A DNA stretch of 64,000 bases. Origin: Hermatobates lingyangjiaoensis (lineage: Eukaryota; Arthropoda; Insecta; Hemiptera; Hermatobatidae). Within the stretch, counting starts at the first letter, position 1, and each line of letters begins with the position of its first letter. The stretch is taken from positions 255,001-319,000 of the forward strand of contig JAPFBL010000224.1 in NCBI GenBank assembly GCA_026182355.1, read 5' to 3'. Below, piece after piece: positions 48,701-56,435 of the stretch. A model generated the notes under the pieces. It made no database searches. It was not told where the DNA came from and saw only the letters and a program-made list of their open reading frames with translations. A program made the translations under genes and the position numbers.

Positions 48701-49945
48701 TAGAGGGCTGGGGGACCGACAAAGTCAGCCCTCTGATGCTGATTTCTCCACGGAATCAGAAATACTAAGTTATTTTCAAATTTGACAAAAACAACTATTT
48801 ATTACGAAAAAAGTCAATTAAAGTTTCCATCAAAAGCGATGGTAGATGGTACATTATTTTTTTTTTAACATAAATTGACCAAGTAGGTGGTAGGTAACAT
48901 AATTGATTTTTGCACTCATAATAATAATAAAAGTAATATTGTTGAACACATGTAATTATAAAAACAATAACTGTACAGTTTGGTTTTCTGTTACTGCATC
49001 ACCGGAAGGCAACCCAGAAGTCTTGACCATGCAGATTTCTATAGAAACACATGAATATTAAATTCTATTCAACATACTACTTTAGTTATTGATGATTAGG
49101 TCCAAATTAACAACTTATGATTTCAAACTGACATTTCACCGAAGTTTGTTCTCAGCATTCAAGGCTAAAAATCAATTTATTGAAAAATTAATTTTATTAT
49201 TAATAAAATTTTAAAACAAATGCCTCCAAACAATATAAACTATCAGAAAAGAAAACACAAAAAGTAACAGAAAACCAAACTGTACAGTTATTGTTTTTAT
49301 AATTATATGTGTTCAACAATATTACTTTTTATTATTATCAGCGCAAAAATAAATTATGTTACTTACCATCTACTTAAATAAATTTATGTTAAAAAAAAAT
49401 AATGTACCATCTACTATCACTTTTGATGGAAACTTCAATTGGCCTTTTTTGTAAAATAAGTCGTTGTTTTTGTCAAATTTGAAAATAACTTAGTATTTCT
49501 AATATAGTAGTATTATTTTTTTAATATAAATAGGTAAAACATTCATTACTTTCAGTTGTTTATACATATTTTTGATGGTGATAGTTTTCATTATATATAA
49601 ATAAATATATATAATGAAACTGGCAAAATGTTTTTATACTTGCTCTTTTACAGACTTTAAATCCTGAAGAAGTGCAAATATTTTCTTCAATGAGAGCTAA
49701 GGAAACAGCTAGAAAGTCAGACGAGTCTGGTACATCAGAATCTTCTTCATCTGAAGAAACAGAGGAAGATTCTTCAGAAGAAGAAGAAGAAGATATTGAC
49801 GAGGTATCGTGTGCTATTTCAAATATCCTGTTTTATTTGTTTGTTTTTTTTTTTTAATTACTATAATTTAACTGAATTTTGTATTGAACAGAAAGTCACC
49901 CGTAAGGCAGACATCGCAGAAAGTTCTGAAGAAAGTGATGACTAG
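26482..49945 (+). CDS. UBTF: Nucleolar transcription factor 1 (UBF) with four HMG-box-like segments
   Basis: Fifteen exons join in phase: 26482-26527, 27857-27978, 29637-29792, 31352-31453, 31525-31646, 33917-34025, 37372-37527, 37815-37909, 41155-41241, 41406-41502, 43817-44050, 45637-45692, 48343-48511, 49654-49803 and 49892-49945 (TAG), giving 584 aa. UBF binds the rDNA promoter and gene body in the nucleolus, bends DNA through HMG boxes and works with SL1/RNA polymerase I. Residues 1-108 resemble the UBF dimerisation region, with WNKVAFDD followed by a spaced KEKWK. HMG box 1 begins HPDMPKKPL (about 111-182). Box 2 begins VKPPKPF (about 212-275). Box 3 begins KPIKPPNSAYSLF (about 305-385). 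A divergent fourth box lies at about 450-525. The C-terminus (about 538-584) is Ser/Glu/Asp-rich, as in the UBF acidic tail, and a K/R-rich linker lies at about 390-430. Vertebrate UBF is about 760 aa with six boxes, so this form is compact. The ATG lies 40 bases into an exon that begins at 26442. Confidence 0.93.
27497..27531 (-). ncRNA. Minimal hammerhead ribozyme motif (left arm)
   Basis: CTGAGGA, stem II GAACAC/GTGTTC, GAAA, AC-GC-GTT. All core positions fit. Confidence 0.7.
27610..27644 (+). ncRNA. Minimal hammerhead ribozyme motif (right arm)
   Basis: The same core as the left arm, on the opposite strand: CTGAGGA at 27611-27617, GAAA at 27634-27637 and GTT at 27641-27643. Confidence 0.7.
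28081..28225 (+). mobile_element. PLE terminal arm, 'GGAAAGACGATCC' family, partial
   Basis: TTTTCTCTGAGGACGAATTATCCGAAAATTTG is a diverged single arm of this family (positions 28165-28197). No partner arm is next to it. Confidence 0.45.
28245..28345. repeat. Short near-perfect palindrome
   Basis: Arms from TAACACACAAAAACGATAAA to its complement, centred near 28290, bordered by a TA repeat. Confidence 0.75.
28348..28500. repeat. Perfect inverted repeat, about 70-bp arms
   Basis: CGTTTTTCAAGTGTTC and GAACACTTGAAAAACG face each other around 28420. The outer ends are ATTAAAAGTAATGCCC and its complement. A hammerhead core is not evident. Confidence 0.85.
28540..28730 (+). mobile_element. PLE terminal repeat carrying a hammerhead
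   Basis: A single terminal repeat on the + strand, from the TA repeat at about 28515 to the hammerhead at 28675-28709. It is followed by the retroelement peptide fragment at 28686, which fits a 5' terminal repeat running into an ORF. Confidence 0.55.
28675..28709 (+). ncRNA. Minimal hammerhead ribozyme motif
   Basis: CTGATGA, stem II GAATG/CATTC, GAAA at 28699-28702, AC-AT-GTC. All core positions fit, and there is a favoured GUC triplet. Confidence 0.7.
28704..28890 (+). pseudogene. Start of a PLE-type ORF running into (TA)n
   Basis: The open frame begins within the hammerhead-bearing repeat and reads VDEITRVLFRKIEKL..., then IFNNVCVKGLLPK, and ends in a TA microsatellite (28860-28887). Its layout (ribozyme, then ORF start) suggests the N-terminus of a PLE protein. 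It compares with 7060-7303, 36598-36710 and 52380-52604. Confidence 0.5.
28895..29060 (+). mobile_element. PLE terminal arm, 'CTGAAGACGGCAAG' family
   Basis: CTGAAGA followed by CGGC...GCCG and AAATTATTGAG near 28972-29005. A relative of the arm at 8795-8870. Confidence 0.45.
29060..29600 (+). mobile_element. Cluster of PLE arms, 'GACGAAGACCGCTTGTTA' family
   Basis: Two + strand arms at about 29330-29420 and 29490-29580 share CTGANGA, a hairpin, then GAAAGATCTTAGTC. The left part (29066-29110) has a degraded TGATGACGAC...GTCGAAATG arm. Confidence 0.55.
30597..31310. mobile_element. Long fold-back element in UBTF intron 3
   Basis: Arms of about 330 bases centred near 30960 are almost perfectly inverted. 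The outer ends contain GCCAAAAGTTGTTTTGGC on the left and TTTTGGCGAAACGTCGGC on the right. This resembles a PLE hammerhead whose CUGANGA box has decayed (CTTGAAAA). A 115-aa frame through one arm is an artefact. Confidence 0.75.
32995..33200. mobile_element. Internally deleted PLE palindrome
   Basis: The same family as 27418-27745 (GTAGGGTAAAAAGCTAAT ends), but the centre has collapsed: both CUGANGA boxes are lost and only the GAAACGCGTTG halves remain. Confidence 0.75.
33489..33523 (-). ncRNA. Minimal hammerhead ribozyme motif (left arm)
   Basis: CTGATGA, stem II GAACAC/GTGTTC, GAAA, AC-GC-GTT. Confidence 0.7.
33601..33635 (+). ncRNA. Minimal hammerhead ribozyme motif (right arm)
   Basis: A mirror copy of the left-arm motif. 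All core positions fit. Confidence 0.7.
34026..36370. other. UBTF intron 6, first part: no recognised element
   Basis: Mostly unique-looking AT-rich intron. It includes a CA-rich microsatellite (about 35612-35642). I see no conserved frame. Confidence 0.5.
36451..36487 (-). ncRNA. Minimal hammerhead ribozyme motif
   Basis: CTGACGA (36486-36480), stem II GACCG/CGGTT, GAAA, then AGA-TCT and U as a three-pair stem III. Confidence 0.6.
36515..36552 (+). ncRNA. Minimal hammerhead ribozyme motif
   Basis: CTGACGA at 36516-36522, the same hairpin with one change, GAAAGATCTTA. Confidence 0.55.
36598..36720 (-). pseudogene. Retroelement ORF fragment next to (TA)n
   Basis: The - strand reads VVRKLEHTSFKVVNAEAAVHFNEICL, then runs into TA-rich sequence. 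The same peptide family occurs at 7060, 28704 and 52380. Confidence 0.45.
36840..37260 (-). mobile_element. PLE terminal repeat, diverged
   Basis: On the - strand near 36935-36905: CCGACGA, a hairpin, then GTCGAAAGCTTG, a hammerhead-like core with one core change. The right end has the PLE signature GAGTAAATACC...GCA at about 37233-37262. Confidence 0.5.
38108..38240. repeat. 66-bp perfect tandem duplication
   Basis: CCTTGTTATAAGTTTCGAC begins at 38108 and again at 38174. The two units are identical, so the duplication is recent. Confidence 0.9.
38265..38420 (-). mobile_element. Diverged SINE body
   Basis: It resembles the body of the SINEs at 41627 and 43312 (GGAGTC...AACTTAAGTGTATTT, CCTCCGAGGGACGACGTACTC). 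The tRNA head is lost. Confidence 0.5.
39059..39613. mobile_element. hAT-like non-autonomous element with internal duplication
   Basis: CAGTGCTTCTCAA occurs at 39059 and 39171 (a 112-bp tandem duplication), and its inverse TTGAGAAGCACTG ends at 39613. These are typical hAT ends. I could not identify an 8-bp target duplication. Confidence 0.6.
39640..40930. mobile_element. GC-rich island of unknown type, bounded in part by a direct repeat
   Basis: A sharply GC-richer block inside a UBTF intron. A 37-base direct repeat (GGTTCTCTGAAACAGGGGC..., then AAAGGCCACTGACCTTA) lies at 39707-39743 and 40288-40324. After the second copy comes GTAGCTCAACAGGTTC and, at tRNA-like distance, AGTTCGATCC, which may be a tRNA-like promoter. 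The overlapping short frames have no family resemblance. A retroelement 5' end or compound SINE is possible. Confidence 0.4.
41627..41900 (-). mobile_element. tRNA-derived SINE
   Basis: Head at 41898-41828 on the - strand. It is a cloverleaf-compatible sequence with acceptor arms GGCCAGG/CCTGGCC, box A-like TTAGCTGAGTGGTTAACG and box B-like GGTTCGATCCCC. The body runs down to 41627 and shares GACGACGTACT and TCAGCCGTTTACCGAC with the copy at 43312-43599. Confidence 0.8.
42117..42310 (-). mobile_element. SINE body fragment
   Basis: It shares CTACATTGGGAG...CTAACTCAAGTG and ACCTGATATCGTACAG with the neighbouring SINEs. The head is missing. Confidence 0.6.
42440..42600. mobile_element. PLE-type short fold-back
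   Basis: The arms AAAAGAACACAC and GTGTTCTTTT are inverted. The - strand has CTGAAGACGAGGACATCGAAATATAG, a hammerhead-like core with a three-pair stem II. Confidence 0.5.
43312..43600 (-). mobile_element. tRNA-derived SINE
   Basis: Head at 43599-43529 on the - strand with box B-like GGTTCGATCCCC, and a full body to 43312. Aligns with 41627-41900, including the right flank 'CTCTAGCAGAT'. Confidence 0.8.
45120..45440 (-). pseudogene. Penelope-like element, GIY-YIG segment, broken
   Basis: The - strand reads CVYRLEFTKCDSFYVGQ, then RMNNHRASVNNHSP, the GIY-YIG start (VYRL... YVGQ) with the following H. A stop follows, then NECYMLQILRQVPP in the same frame. A different lineage from the copies at 14975 and 52959. 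Lies in UBTF intron 11. Confidence 0.65.
46150..46205. repeat. GTTTGTC(T/G) short tandem repeat
   Basis: TTTGTCGG/TTTGTCTG units repeated about six times, followed by a diverged 110-bp direct duplication (CAGCTACCATAAGACATA... and CAGCCACCATAAGACATA...). Confidence 0.75.
46590..47320 (+). pseudogene. Helitron PIF1-like helicase remnant
   Basis: The + strand gives FISPGLPAHE, a stop, then KLKVGAPMML. Further on come TIDSEPLSVSIQM and AMTLTKSQRETLSNAGIQVS, a stop after FFSPGQL, and PEGQTANVVYTEAF. These are, in order, the C-terminal helicase segments of Helitron Rep/Hel proteins, including the near-conserved TKSQ motif. Several stops and a frameshift show it is dead. Lies in UBTF intron 12. 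Confidence 0.8.
47680..48245. repeat. Degenerate minisatellite, about 50-75-bp units
   Basis: CAGTTGTTGATTGTCAG and AAGGGACTGTGTATTTC recur about seven times with variable spacing, just before UBTF exon 13. Confidence 0.8.
48745..49515. mobile_element. Long fold-back element in UBTF intron 13
   Basis: The arms at 48760-48995 and 49274-49505 are inverted (ACTGTACAGTTTGGTTTTC and complement; GTACATTATTTTTTTT and complement). The centre, read on the - strand, has CTTGAATGCTGAGAAC...GTGAAATGTCAG, similar to the decayed hammerhead loop of 30597-31310. Confidence 0.75.
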
Positions 49946-50072
49946 TTAAAATCTGCATTGTTTATTGGACAGTGACAATTCATTCGTTGAAGGAATGAAA
50001 TACCTCAATGTTTGGTACAAAGTCTGCAAGAATAATGTTTCTCTTTTTGATTTTTAATCCAAAGGATAATAG

Positions 50073-50078
50073 AATAAA
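50073..50078 (+). terminator. Candidate UBTF polyadenylation signal AATAAA
   Basis: A canonical AATAAA lies about 130 bases after the UBTF stop and before the fold-back repeat at 50150. Only the hexamer and its position support the call. Confidence 0.45.
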
Positions 50079-50149
50079 AAGAAGGACCATTGAAAAACCT
50101 AGTGTGTGTATACAGTCTTGACGAGTTTGGAAGTTTTTCAAGTAAATAT

Positions 50150-50365
50150 ATGTATGTACATATTTCACAATAAACACGTGAAATAACAATCGGCGTTCAA
50201 ACCACAAGAAGAAATGAGAAAAAAGACTAAGATCTTTCAAGCATTTTCAAGAACGTTCTTCGTTCTAGAGATTTGGCTCTGACGAAGACTGCTTGTTACG
50301 ATTGAAAGGTCTCAGTCTTTTTTCTCATTTCTTATTGTGGTTTGACCATTGTTGTATATATTTAT
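50150..50365. mobile_element. PLE palindrome, 'GACGAAGACCGCTTGTTA' family, decayed
   Basis: AACACGTGAAATAAC end at the left and TTTGACCATTG at the right. The right-arm core (50277-50315) keeps CTGACGA and GAAAG but with mismatches in stem II. Confidence 0.6.
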
Positions 50366-51344
50366 ATATGCATATTTGTTTTGCGTTTTTATTTCTTATC
50401 TGACTTATAATTATTCTTTACTGTTACATATTGATTAATTTAATATTATTCTTTATTAATTCTTAATATTGAAAAATATTTCTTGTTAATGTAATTTACT
50501 GCCTTTATTAAATAAATATTATAGATATTATTATAAAATTCACTAGTATTATTTATGTAATGCTTGTGGAAATATTCTGAATATAAATATATATACTTAT
50601 AAGATTTCACAAATGAACTGGAGATTTGCTTTCTATATCGACGTGCTGCATCTTCCATTGTGTCGTCTGTTGATGATGGTTAAACCGAAATTACTGACTG
50701 CAGGTGTGCTAATCTATTACGTATGCCCGTTTAGTTTATTTTTGAACTTTTCTTGTCCGTTTTGGATTTGCTTATTAAAGAGGACATTAATATGAATTCG
50801 TCATAGCTATATCTTATAAACTATTACATGAAATTCTAAAATATGATAAAAGTCTTTCAACCAGTAAAAGTTCTTGTCATAGTCATAAACAGAAACTAAA
50901 AGAAATCTGTTTTTTCACTCTGAAATAAAGGAATTTTCAAAAATTTTTGCTGGTATTAATGGTTAGAATTTATTAATTTTTATCTATAAATTCTTACCAA
51001 CAATGTCCGATTAAAAATACCAGAAGTAAAGGGTTCTCTCGATAAATCTGAAGAAAAAAAATATATGTAAATCATACGTATGGGATATGGCAATACCCCT
51101 ATGAACTATAAACTAGTAACCCTGTTAATGGTACATATTGGTGCTAAACATTTTGTAATTAATTAATTAATAAATTTTGATTGAGGACGGATGACTAACA
51201 ACGCTAATTACAATCAATACTAATCAACCATTAAAATTATTATAAGTTAATACCTCTGATAATTACTTTGTGATTACTTTAACTTTCAATTATTAATTAC
51301 ATTATCATAGTCAAAGTACCTGCTATGTATCACTCGGTAGACTA

Positions 51345-51444
51345 CTTCTTATTACGACGGATGTCGAAATATCAGATTCGGTTTAGTTGGTGTTATTTTT
51401 GTATTAGTTTTTTTTTTATCTTTGGTTTTGTAATACATACATGC

Positions 51445-51494
<50 letters not shown>

Positions 51495-51860
51495 GCAGTT
51501 CAAAATTGAAGGTAGGCAGCACAGAAAGTAAAAGAAACACACTTACAGACTCAAATTTTCGGGTAATCCGTCTCCGTCTTCAGGAGAAAAGAGAAAGGGA
51601 GACCAAGCACGTTGTTGGACGCAACGGCTCGAAGAAAAGCAACACACAGATAAAGAGACACACTTACAAACTCAAATTTTCGTATGATCCGTCTTCAGGA
51701 GAAGAGAGAACGGGCGACCAAGCACGCCCATATTCTTTTCTCTTGAAGACGGATCATACGAAAATTTGAGTTTGTAAGTGTGTCTATTTATCTGTGTGTT
51801 GTTTTTCTTCATTTTTGTACTGATTTGCGTCCAGTTTGGATCGTTTTTCGAATTTTGAAT
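51345..51860. mobile_element. PLE terminal fold-backs, 'GGAAAGACGATCC' family, two nested
   Basis: After a TA microsatellite (51449-51486) come the arms GAAACACACTTACAGACTC (51534) and AGACACACTTACAAACTC (51656). They face GAGTTTGTAAGTGTGTC at 51766. The outer right end is TTTGGATCG. Confidence 0.6.
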
Positions 51861-51879
51861 ATCGTTTTTCAAATTTTTG

Positions 51880-52205
51880 AAAAAATTTTCCAGGATCAAA
51901 ATCAAACTCTCAATGCCGACGTTTCGGTTGTATTTAAAACCTTTTTCCTTTTGATTTCTTTTTCATTTTTTTGATTTTGATCCTGGAAAATTGACCGAAT
52001 CCCGATTACATTAGACACCTATTCTATCCAACGGTTGATATATTATTGAATTTGTTATATTATTGGGTTTATATAAATACAACTATGGGTTTTTATGAGG
52101 AGATAAGAAGAGTATATGGAGAAGATGCCTATGAAAAAGGTTTTAAATAAAACCGAAACGTCGGCATTGAGAGTTTGATTTTGATCCTGGAAAATTGACC
52201 GAATC
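51880..52205. mobile_element. PLE-type fold-back, 'AACCGAAACGTCGGC' family
   Basis: The arms CAGGATCAAAATCAAACTC and its complement (about 51893 and 52165) are inverted. The + strand GGTTTT/AAAACC hairpin followed by GAAACGTC is hammerhead-like, but the CUGANGA box is lost. Confidence 0.6.
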
Positions 52206-52234
52206 CCGATTACATTAGACACCTACTATATATA

Positions 52235-52395
52235 TATTCCCTTGATAAACGGAAAGACGATCCAAACTGGACACAATAACAGTTCGAAGTTCAATAACTT
52301 CTGAAGGCGGCTTGCCCGGAAGTTTGAGTTTGTAAGTTTGTTTCTTTACTCTGTGTGTTACTCTTCTTCAATTTTGAACTCGTGTATATATATAT
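52235..52395 (+). mobile_element. PLE terminal fold-back, 'GGAAAGACGATCC' family, partial
   Basis: ACGGAAAGACGATCCAAACT at 52250 and a diverged right arm. The core CTGAAGGCGGCTTGCCCGGAAG is mutated. Confidence 0.5.
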
Positions 52396-52604
52396 GTGTA
52401 TACTGGCAGCAAGTCTTCTTTTAAACAAGTGTTGTTAAAAAGCACAGCGGCTTCAGCATTAATAATCTTTTTAGAAAGATGTTCTATTTGCCTTATTATT
52501 TTCTTATAATTCACTGGTAGCTCAAAAATTAATCTACCTAATTCCATGACAAGAATAGGAAAACAATCTTCAAGAGACCTAATGTAACAAACTATATTTG
52601 ACAC
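52380..52604 (-). pseudogene. Retroelement ORF fragment, likely PLE N-terminal region
   Basis: The - strand reads YKKIIRQIEHLSKKIINAEAA and LFNNTCLKEDLLPVYTYIY before a TA-rich end. The best preserved of the four copies of this peptide. It starts 37 bases from a hammerhead-bearing arm at 52641-52673 on the same strand, in the order expected of a PLE terminal repeat then ORF. Confidence 0.5.
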
Positions 52605-52640
52605 TACACTAACACAAACTAGGTTAAAGAACTAAATGGA

Positions 52641-52673
52641 AACAAGCTTTCGGCCACATTGGCCATCATCAGG
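52641..52673 (-). ncRNA. Minimal hammerhead ribozyme motif
   Basis: CTGATGA (52672-52666), a strong stem II GGCC/GGCC, GAAA, AG-CT-U. It lies between the GIY-YIG segment (upstream) and the ORF fragment (downstream). Confidence 0.65.
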
Positions 52674-52958
52674 TAAACAATAAACAATACAGTAAACAGT
52701 AAACAATAAAACGAAACAATTAAAACATAAACCAAAAATTAACAACAAACTAAATAAGCACAGTTCAAATAGTGGCAGCGTGTAACTGTCAAAGCAGCGC
52801 TACACGCGCGCACCCACGCGTTAGACAGTTGAACCACTCCAGCACTTCTCGCCTTCGACAGGTCACAAGGGAGAGTTCCGAACAAATTTTATTTTAGGTT
52901 CGAAGGTCCTAGAACTCGGGATGACGAACATGTCACTGATTTGAGAGTTCAGCGCGGG

Positions 52959-53260
52959 TCACAAATCTTTGATTAATAAAGCCTCTAGTATTTGTAGCCT
53001 GCCTCGATCACTGTTCTTAGCCAAAACTGAGGTTCCCTCTACTAGCATATTTCTAGTGAGGGCACCTCCGTGTTCTTTCTTAACATGGTCCTTAGGGGCT
53101 CCTGTGGAGAGATGGAGGGTTAGACGCCTCGACAGCTTCGTTGTTGTCATACCGATGTAGGTAGAAGGAAGGGCTGCACAGTTCCCTTGAGTACATGAAA
53201 ACTTATACACCAGGTGACTACGCTGAATGTCGGGCGTTACTTCTCTATTGCCGATATTCT
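52959..53260 (-). pseudogene. Penelope-like element, C-terminal GIY-YIG endonuclease segment
   Basis: The - strand reads HLVYKFSCTQGNC, STYIGMTTTKLSRRLTLHL and LQILEALLI, with the GIY-position, YIG, Arg, His and Glu all kept. The frame is open back to about 53260, where a TA repeat cuts it, so the reverse transcriptase is missing. A hammerhead lies 290 bases downstream (52673-52641) on the same strand. Confidence 0.85.
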
Positions 53261-53289
53261 TCTTCTATATATATATATATATATATTTA

Positions 53290-53520
53290 ACTAAAGATTA
53301 CAAAAACAGTTACCTCTATGGATATTTCGAACAAGAGATCATCCTATATAGCAGAAGAGGAGATGAAGTGAGAGGAATGTGACAGTCTGGCATATCAAAG
53401 CCGAGCCGCTCTCAAACTGGCTCCGTCATCATCCTTCACTGATGCTATTTTGTCCTGTCTAATTTTTTCTTTTACAGTTTGACTACCATGTTTGTATTAT
53501 ATGTATGTATATATACATAT
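53290..53520. mobile_element. Diverged fold-back arm
   Basis: ACAAAAACAGTTACC and ATATTTCGAACAAGAGATCATCC resemble a PLE arm of the 'TCGAAATATTG' kind. The partner arm is unclear. Confidence 0.35.
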
Positions 53521-53634
53521 AAAAAATAAATTCTTCACAACCTTTAAGATTAATGTATTCAAAATGGGTGAATTGGGTAAGAGGCTTGGCTCCCTGTTTA
53601 TATTACTAAACAAATCTATGATACAACTGCAGGT

Positions 53635-53760
53635 ACACTAAGTGCTCGAAACGCGTTTTTTATATTATTAAATTTCTATTTGTGGAGACTATTTCATTAA
53701 CTTTTTTTTACCCTACGATGAGTAAATACCACATATTAACTGATTGCACTACCTTAGAAT
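53635..53760 (+). mobile_element. Solo right PLE terminal arm
   Basis: GCTCGAAACGCGTTTTTTAT followed by TGTGGAGACTATTTCATTA, and the end GAGTAAATACCACATATTAAC. The same family as 27418-27745. The CUGANGA half is lost. Confidence 0.65.
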
Positions 53761-54476
53761 TTATTAACAAACCATAAATTAATACATATATAGATGAACC
53801 ATTAAACAATGTACTTTTTGAACAAAATTAAATAATATTTTGTCTCTTGTCCATGTTTGTTCTGATGTTCGCAATCAAAGAAAACCAGTCAAACCTCCTA
53901 GTTTGAGTACAGTATATCTGCAAAATTTCATTCAATTGAATTGCGGAATATCTTGCAATGATAATAAAACTGTAGTGTTTTTCTTTAAGGTTCCTTGTTA
54001 TTCAAGGTATACATAGATGGAATAAGGTATAAGCCAAAATTTGTTTACCTAGTGTGCTACTATGTTTTGCAATACGTACTACTGGTTACAATAATTAGTG
54101 TCATATTCCAGATTTAGTCTTAAAATGTTAATTAGTAATTTTTGTTTGTTTGTTTATTATAATGTTACTTTAATTGATCAAAGAAAACTATGGATTTTAA
54201 TATAAATGTATGTTTATTAAATACCATTTTCCCTGGGGGTACTGAAATAAATGTAGCATGAATGTATGTGAGTAATCATTTTTCTTTAAGTACTCGTATA
54301 ATAATCGTTAAAAAAAACTTTATATCGACCATTTTTTTGTGTTGATGTGTTTGTAATAAAAGTTTGTGATTACAATACAGATAACAGCGTTTGACAAAAA
54401 ACGTGCAATTTGACATAGATGTTCAAGAACTCTTAAGTTCTTGCTTAAGAGTACTATTTGACATTGGGAGGTATAC

Positions 54477-54740
54477 TTCATTGTACATTATCATCAGGTC
54501 ATGTTAATTTGTTTGTTTGTAGTTTGGTTCATTTTCGTTGATTCAGAACAAACATAGCTAAAAGATAACGTATTATTTAATTTTGTTCGAAAATTAAGGT
54601 TGTATGGTTTAATAATCTATATACATTATTTTATAGTTTGTCAAGAATTAACATGACCTGATGGTATGTTTTCCTGGAATGCTTTTTGAAAGGTCAATAT
54701 TGCAACTTTACTGTGAATCTACTACTATAACACTTTTTTG
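54477..54740. repeat. Inverted and diverged units flanking the 104-bp array
   Basis: CATCAGGTCATGTTAATTT (about 54492) is inverted relative to AATTAACATGACCTGATGG (about 54647). The latter begins a diverged, shorter copy of the 104-bp unit. Confidence 0.7.
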
Positions 54741-55670
54741 ACCTGATGATAATGTTTATCCTGGAATGCTTTTCGAAAGGTCAAGTTGATTATAGGTCAA
54801 TAGTGTATCGTTACTAGTGAATCTACTAGTATAACACTTTTTAGACCTGATGATAATGTTTATCCTGGAATGCTTTTCGAAAGGTCAAATTGATTATAGG
54901 TCAATAGTGTATCGTTACTAGTGAAGCTACTAGTATAACACTTTTTAGACCTGATGATAATGTTTATCCTGGAATGCTTTTCGAAAGGTCAAATTGATTA
55001 TAGGTCAATAGTGTATCGTTACTAGTGAATCTACTAGTATAACACTTTTTAGACCTGATGATAATGTTTATCCTGGAATGCTTTTCGAAAGGTCAAATTG
55101 ATTATAGGTCAATAGTGTATCGTTACTAGTGAATCTACTAGTATAACACTTTTTAGACCTGATGATAATGTTTATCCTGGAATGCTTTTCGAAAGGTCAA
55201 ATTGATTATAGGTCAATAGTGTATCGTTACTAGTGAATCTACTAGTATAACACTTTTTAGACCTGATGATAATGTTTATCCTGGAATGCTTTTCGAAAGG
55301 TCAAATTGATTATAGGTCAATAGTGTATCGTTACTAGTGAATCTACTAGTATAACACTTTTTAGACCTGATGATAATGTTTATCCTGGAATGCTTTTCGA
55401 AAGGTCAAATTGATTATAGGTCAATAGTGTATCGTTACTAGTGAATCTACTAGTATAACACTTTTTAGACGTGATGATAATGTTTATCCTGGAATGCTTT
55501 TCGAAAGGTCAAATTGATTATAGGTCAATAGTGTATCGTTACTAGTGAAGCTAGTAGTATAACACTTTTTAGACCTGATGATAATGTTTATCCTGGAATG
55601 CTTTTCGAAAGGTCAAATTGATTATAGGTCAATAGTGTATCGTTACTAGTGAAGCTAGTAGTATAACACT
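54741..55670 (+). repeat. Tandem array, 104-bp unit, nine copies
   Basis: ACCTGATGATAATGTTTATC starts at 54741, 54845, 54949, 55053, 55157, 55261, 55365, 55469 and 55573. The units are nearly identical, with single changes such as GTGAAGC/GTGAATC, CTACTAG/CTAGTAG and one ACGTGATG. Each unit contains a CTGATGA box and a CGAAAGG box 25 bases apart, and GACC...GGTC can pair around them. Confidence 0.97.
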
Positions 55671-56123
55671 TTTTTCTTTACCTATTGATCATTTACATTT
55701 TTTTTTACTTAGTTATAACACAATAGTAACATTTTGGCAAAAATTATGAAGAAGTTACCATATGCGTGGTCCATATTTGCATTGCTTTTCTTAAATTTGA
55801 AAATCTTTCCGACTCTTTAAAGAAAAAAATATGAAACTCTTTTAGATATAGAATCAGGTTTTTGGTATTATCAAGTAAAAAAGCTTCAGAGATTATCAAG
55901 TTTAGCTGACTGACTGAAAAATAACAACTAGAAAGCAGCAACTGTTTGTTATTTCAATTACACGTTGAAAACCAAATCGCCCTGGTTTTTGTTTCCTCCA
56001 AAGTAGAACCTCCACTTGGAAGGAGTTTATTGCAATATTTTCACATGCTCCATTTGTTATACTACATGTTCTGAGGTAAAATGGATAAACCAACAAAAGT
56101 CTCCACACAAATGAAGTTTTATT

Positions 56124-56158
56124 CAACGCGTTTCGAACACTTTGTGTTCATCATCAGG
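56124..56158 (-). ncRNA. Minimal hammerhead ribozyme motif
   Basis: Identical in core to 33489-33523: CTGATGA, GAACAC/GTGTTC, GAAA, AC-GC-GTT. It lies downstream of the GIY-YIG frame on the same strand. Confidence 0.7.
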
Positions 56159-56435
56159 AAGACACTATAATACAAATTATATCTAATCAGTTACAAAATT
56201 AGAGTGAAATAATAAAATTCAAATAAAAGAATTCAAGACATACCCAAGGATGTGGTACTGACGGGTTGGTCCAGTGAAAACAACTAGTAGGAAACAGATC
56301 CGCTGCGAAAGAGTGGGGATAGGCATTTAGGAGATAATGTAACAAAGGCGTCGGGTATGCTTGAAAAGCGTTAACTGGAATACAGAAGGCCAGAACCACT
56401 AATTTAGAGGAAAGAAACTTTTTTTTTTTTATTTT

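Noticed and set aside
54741..55670. Canonical hammerhead in each 104-bp unit
   Set aside because: The two core boxes are present, but the 25 bases between them do not form a stem II adjoining both boxes, and the GACC/GGTC pairing is not a hammerhead arrangement. Kept only as a finding to test.
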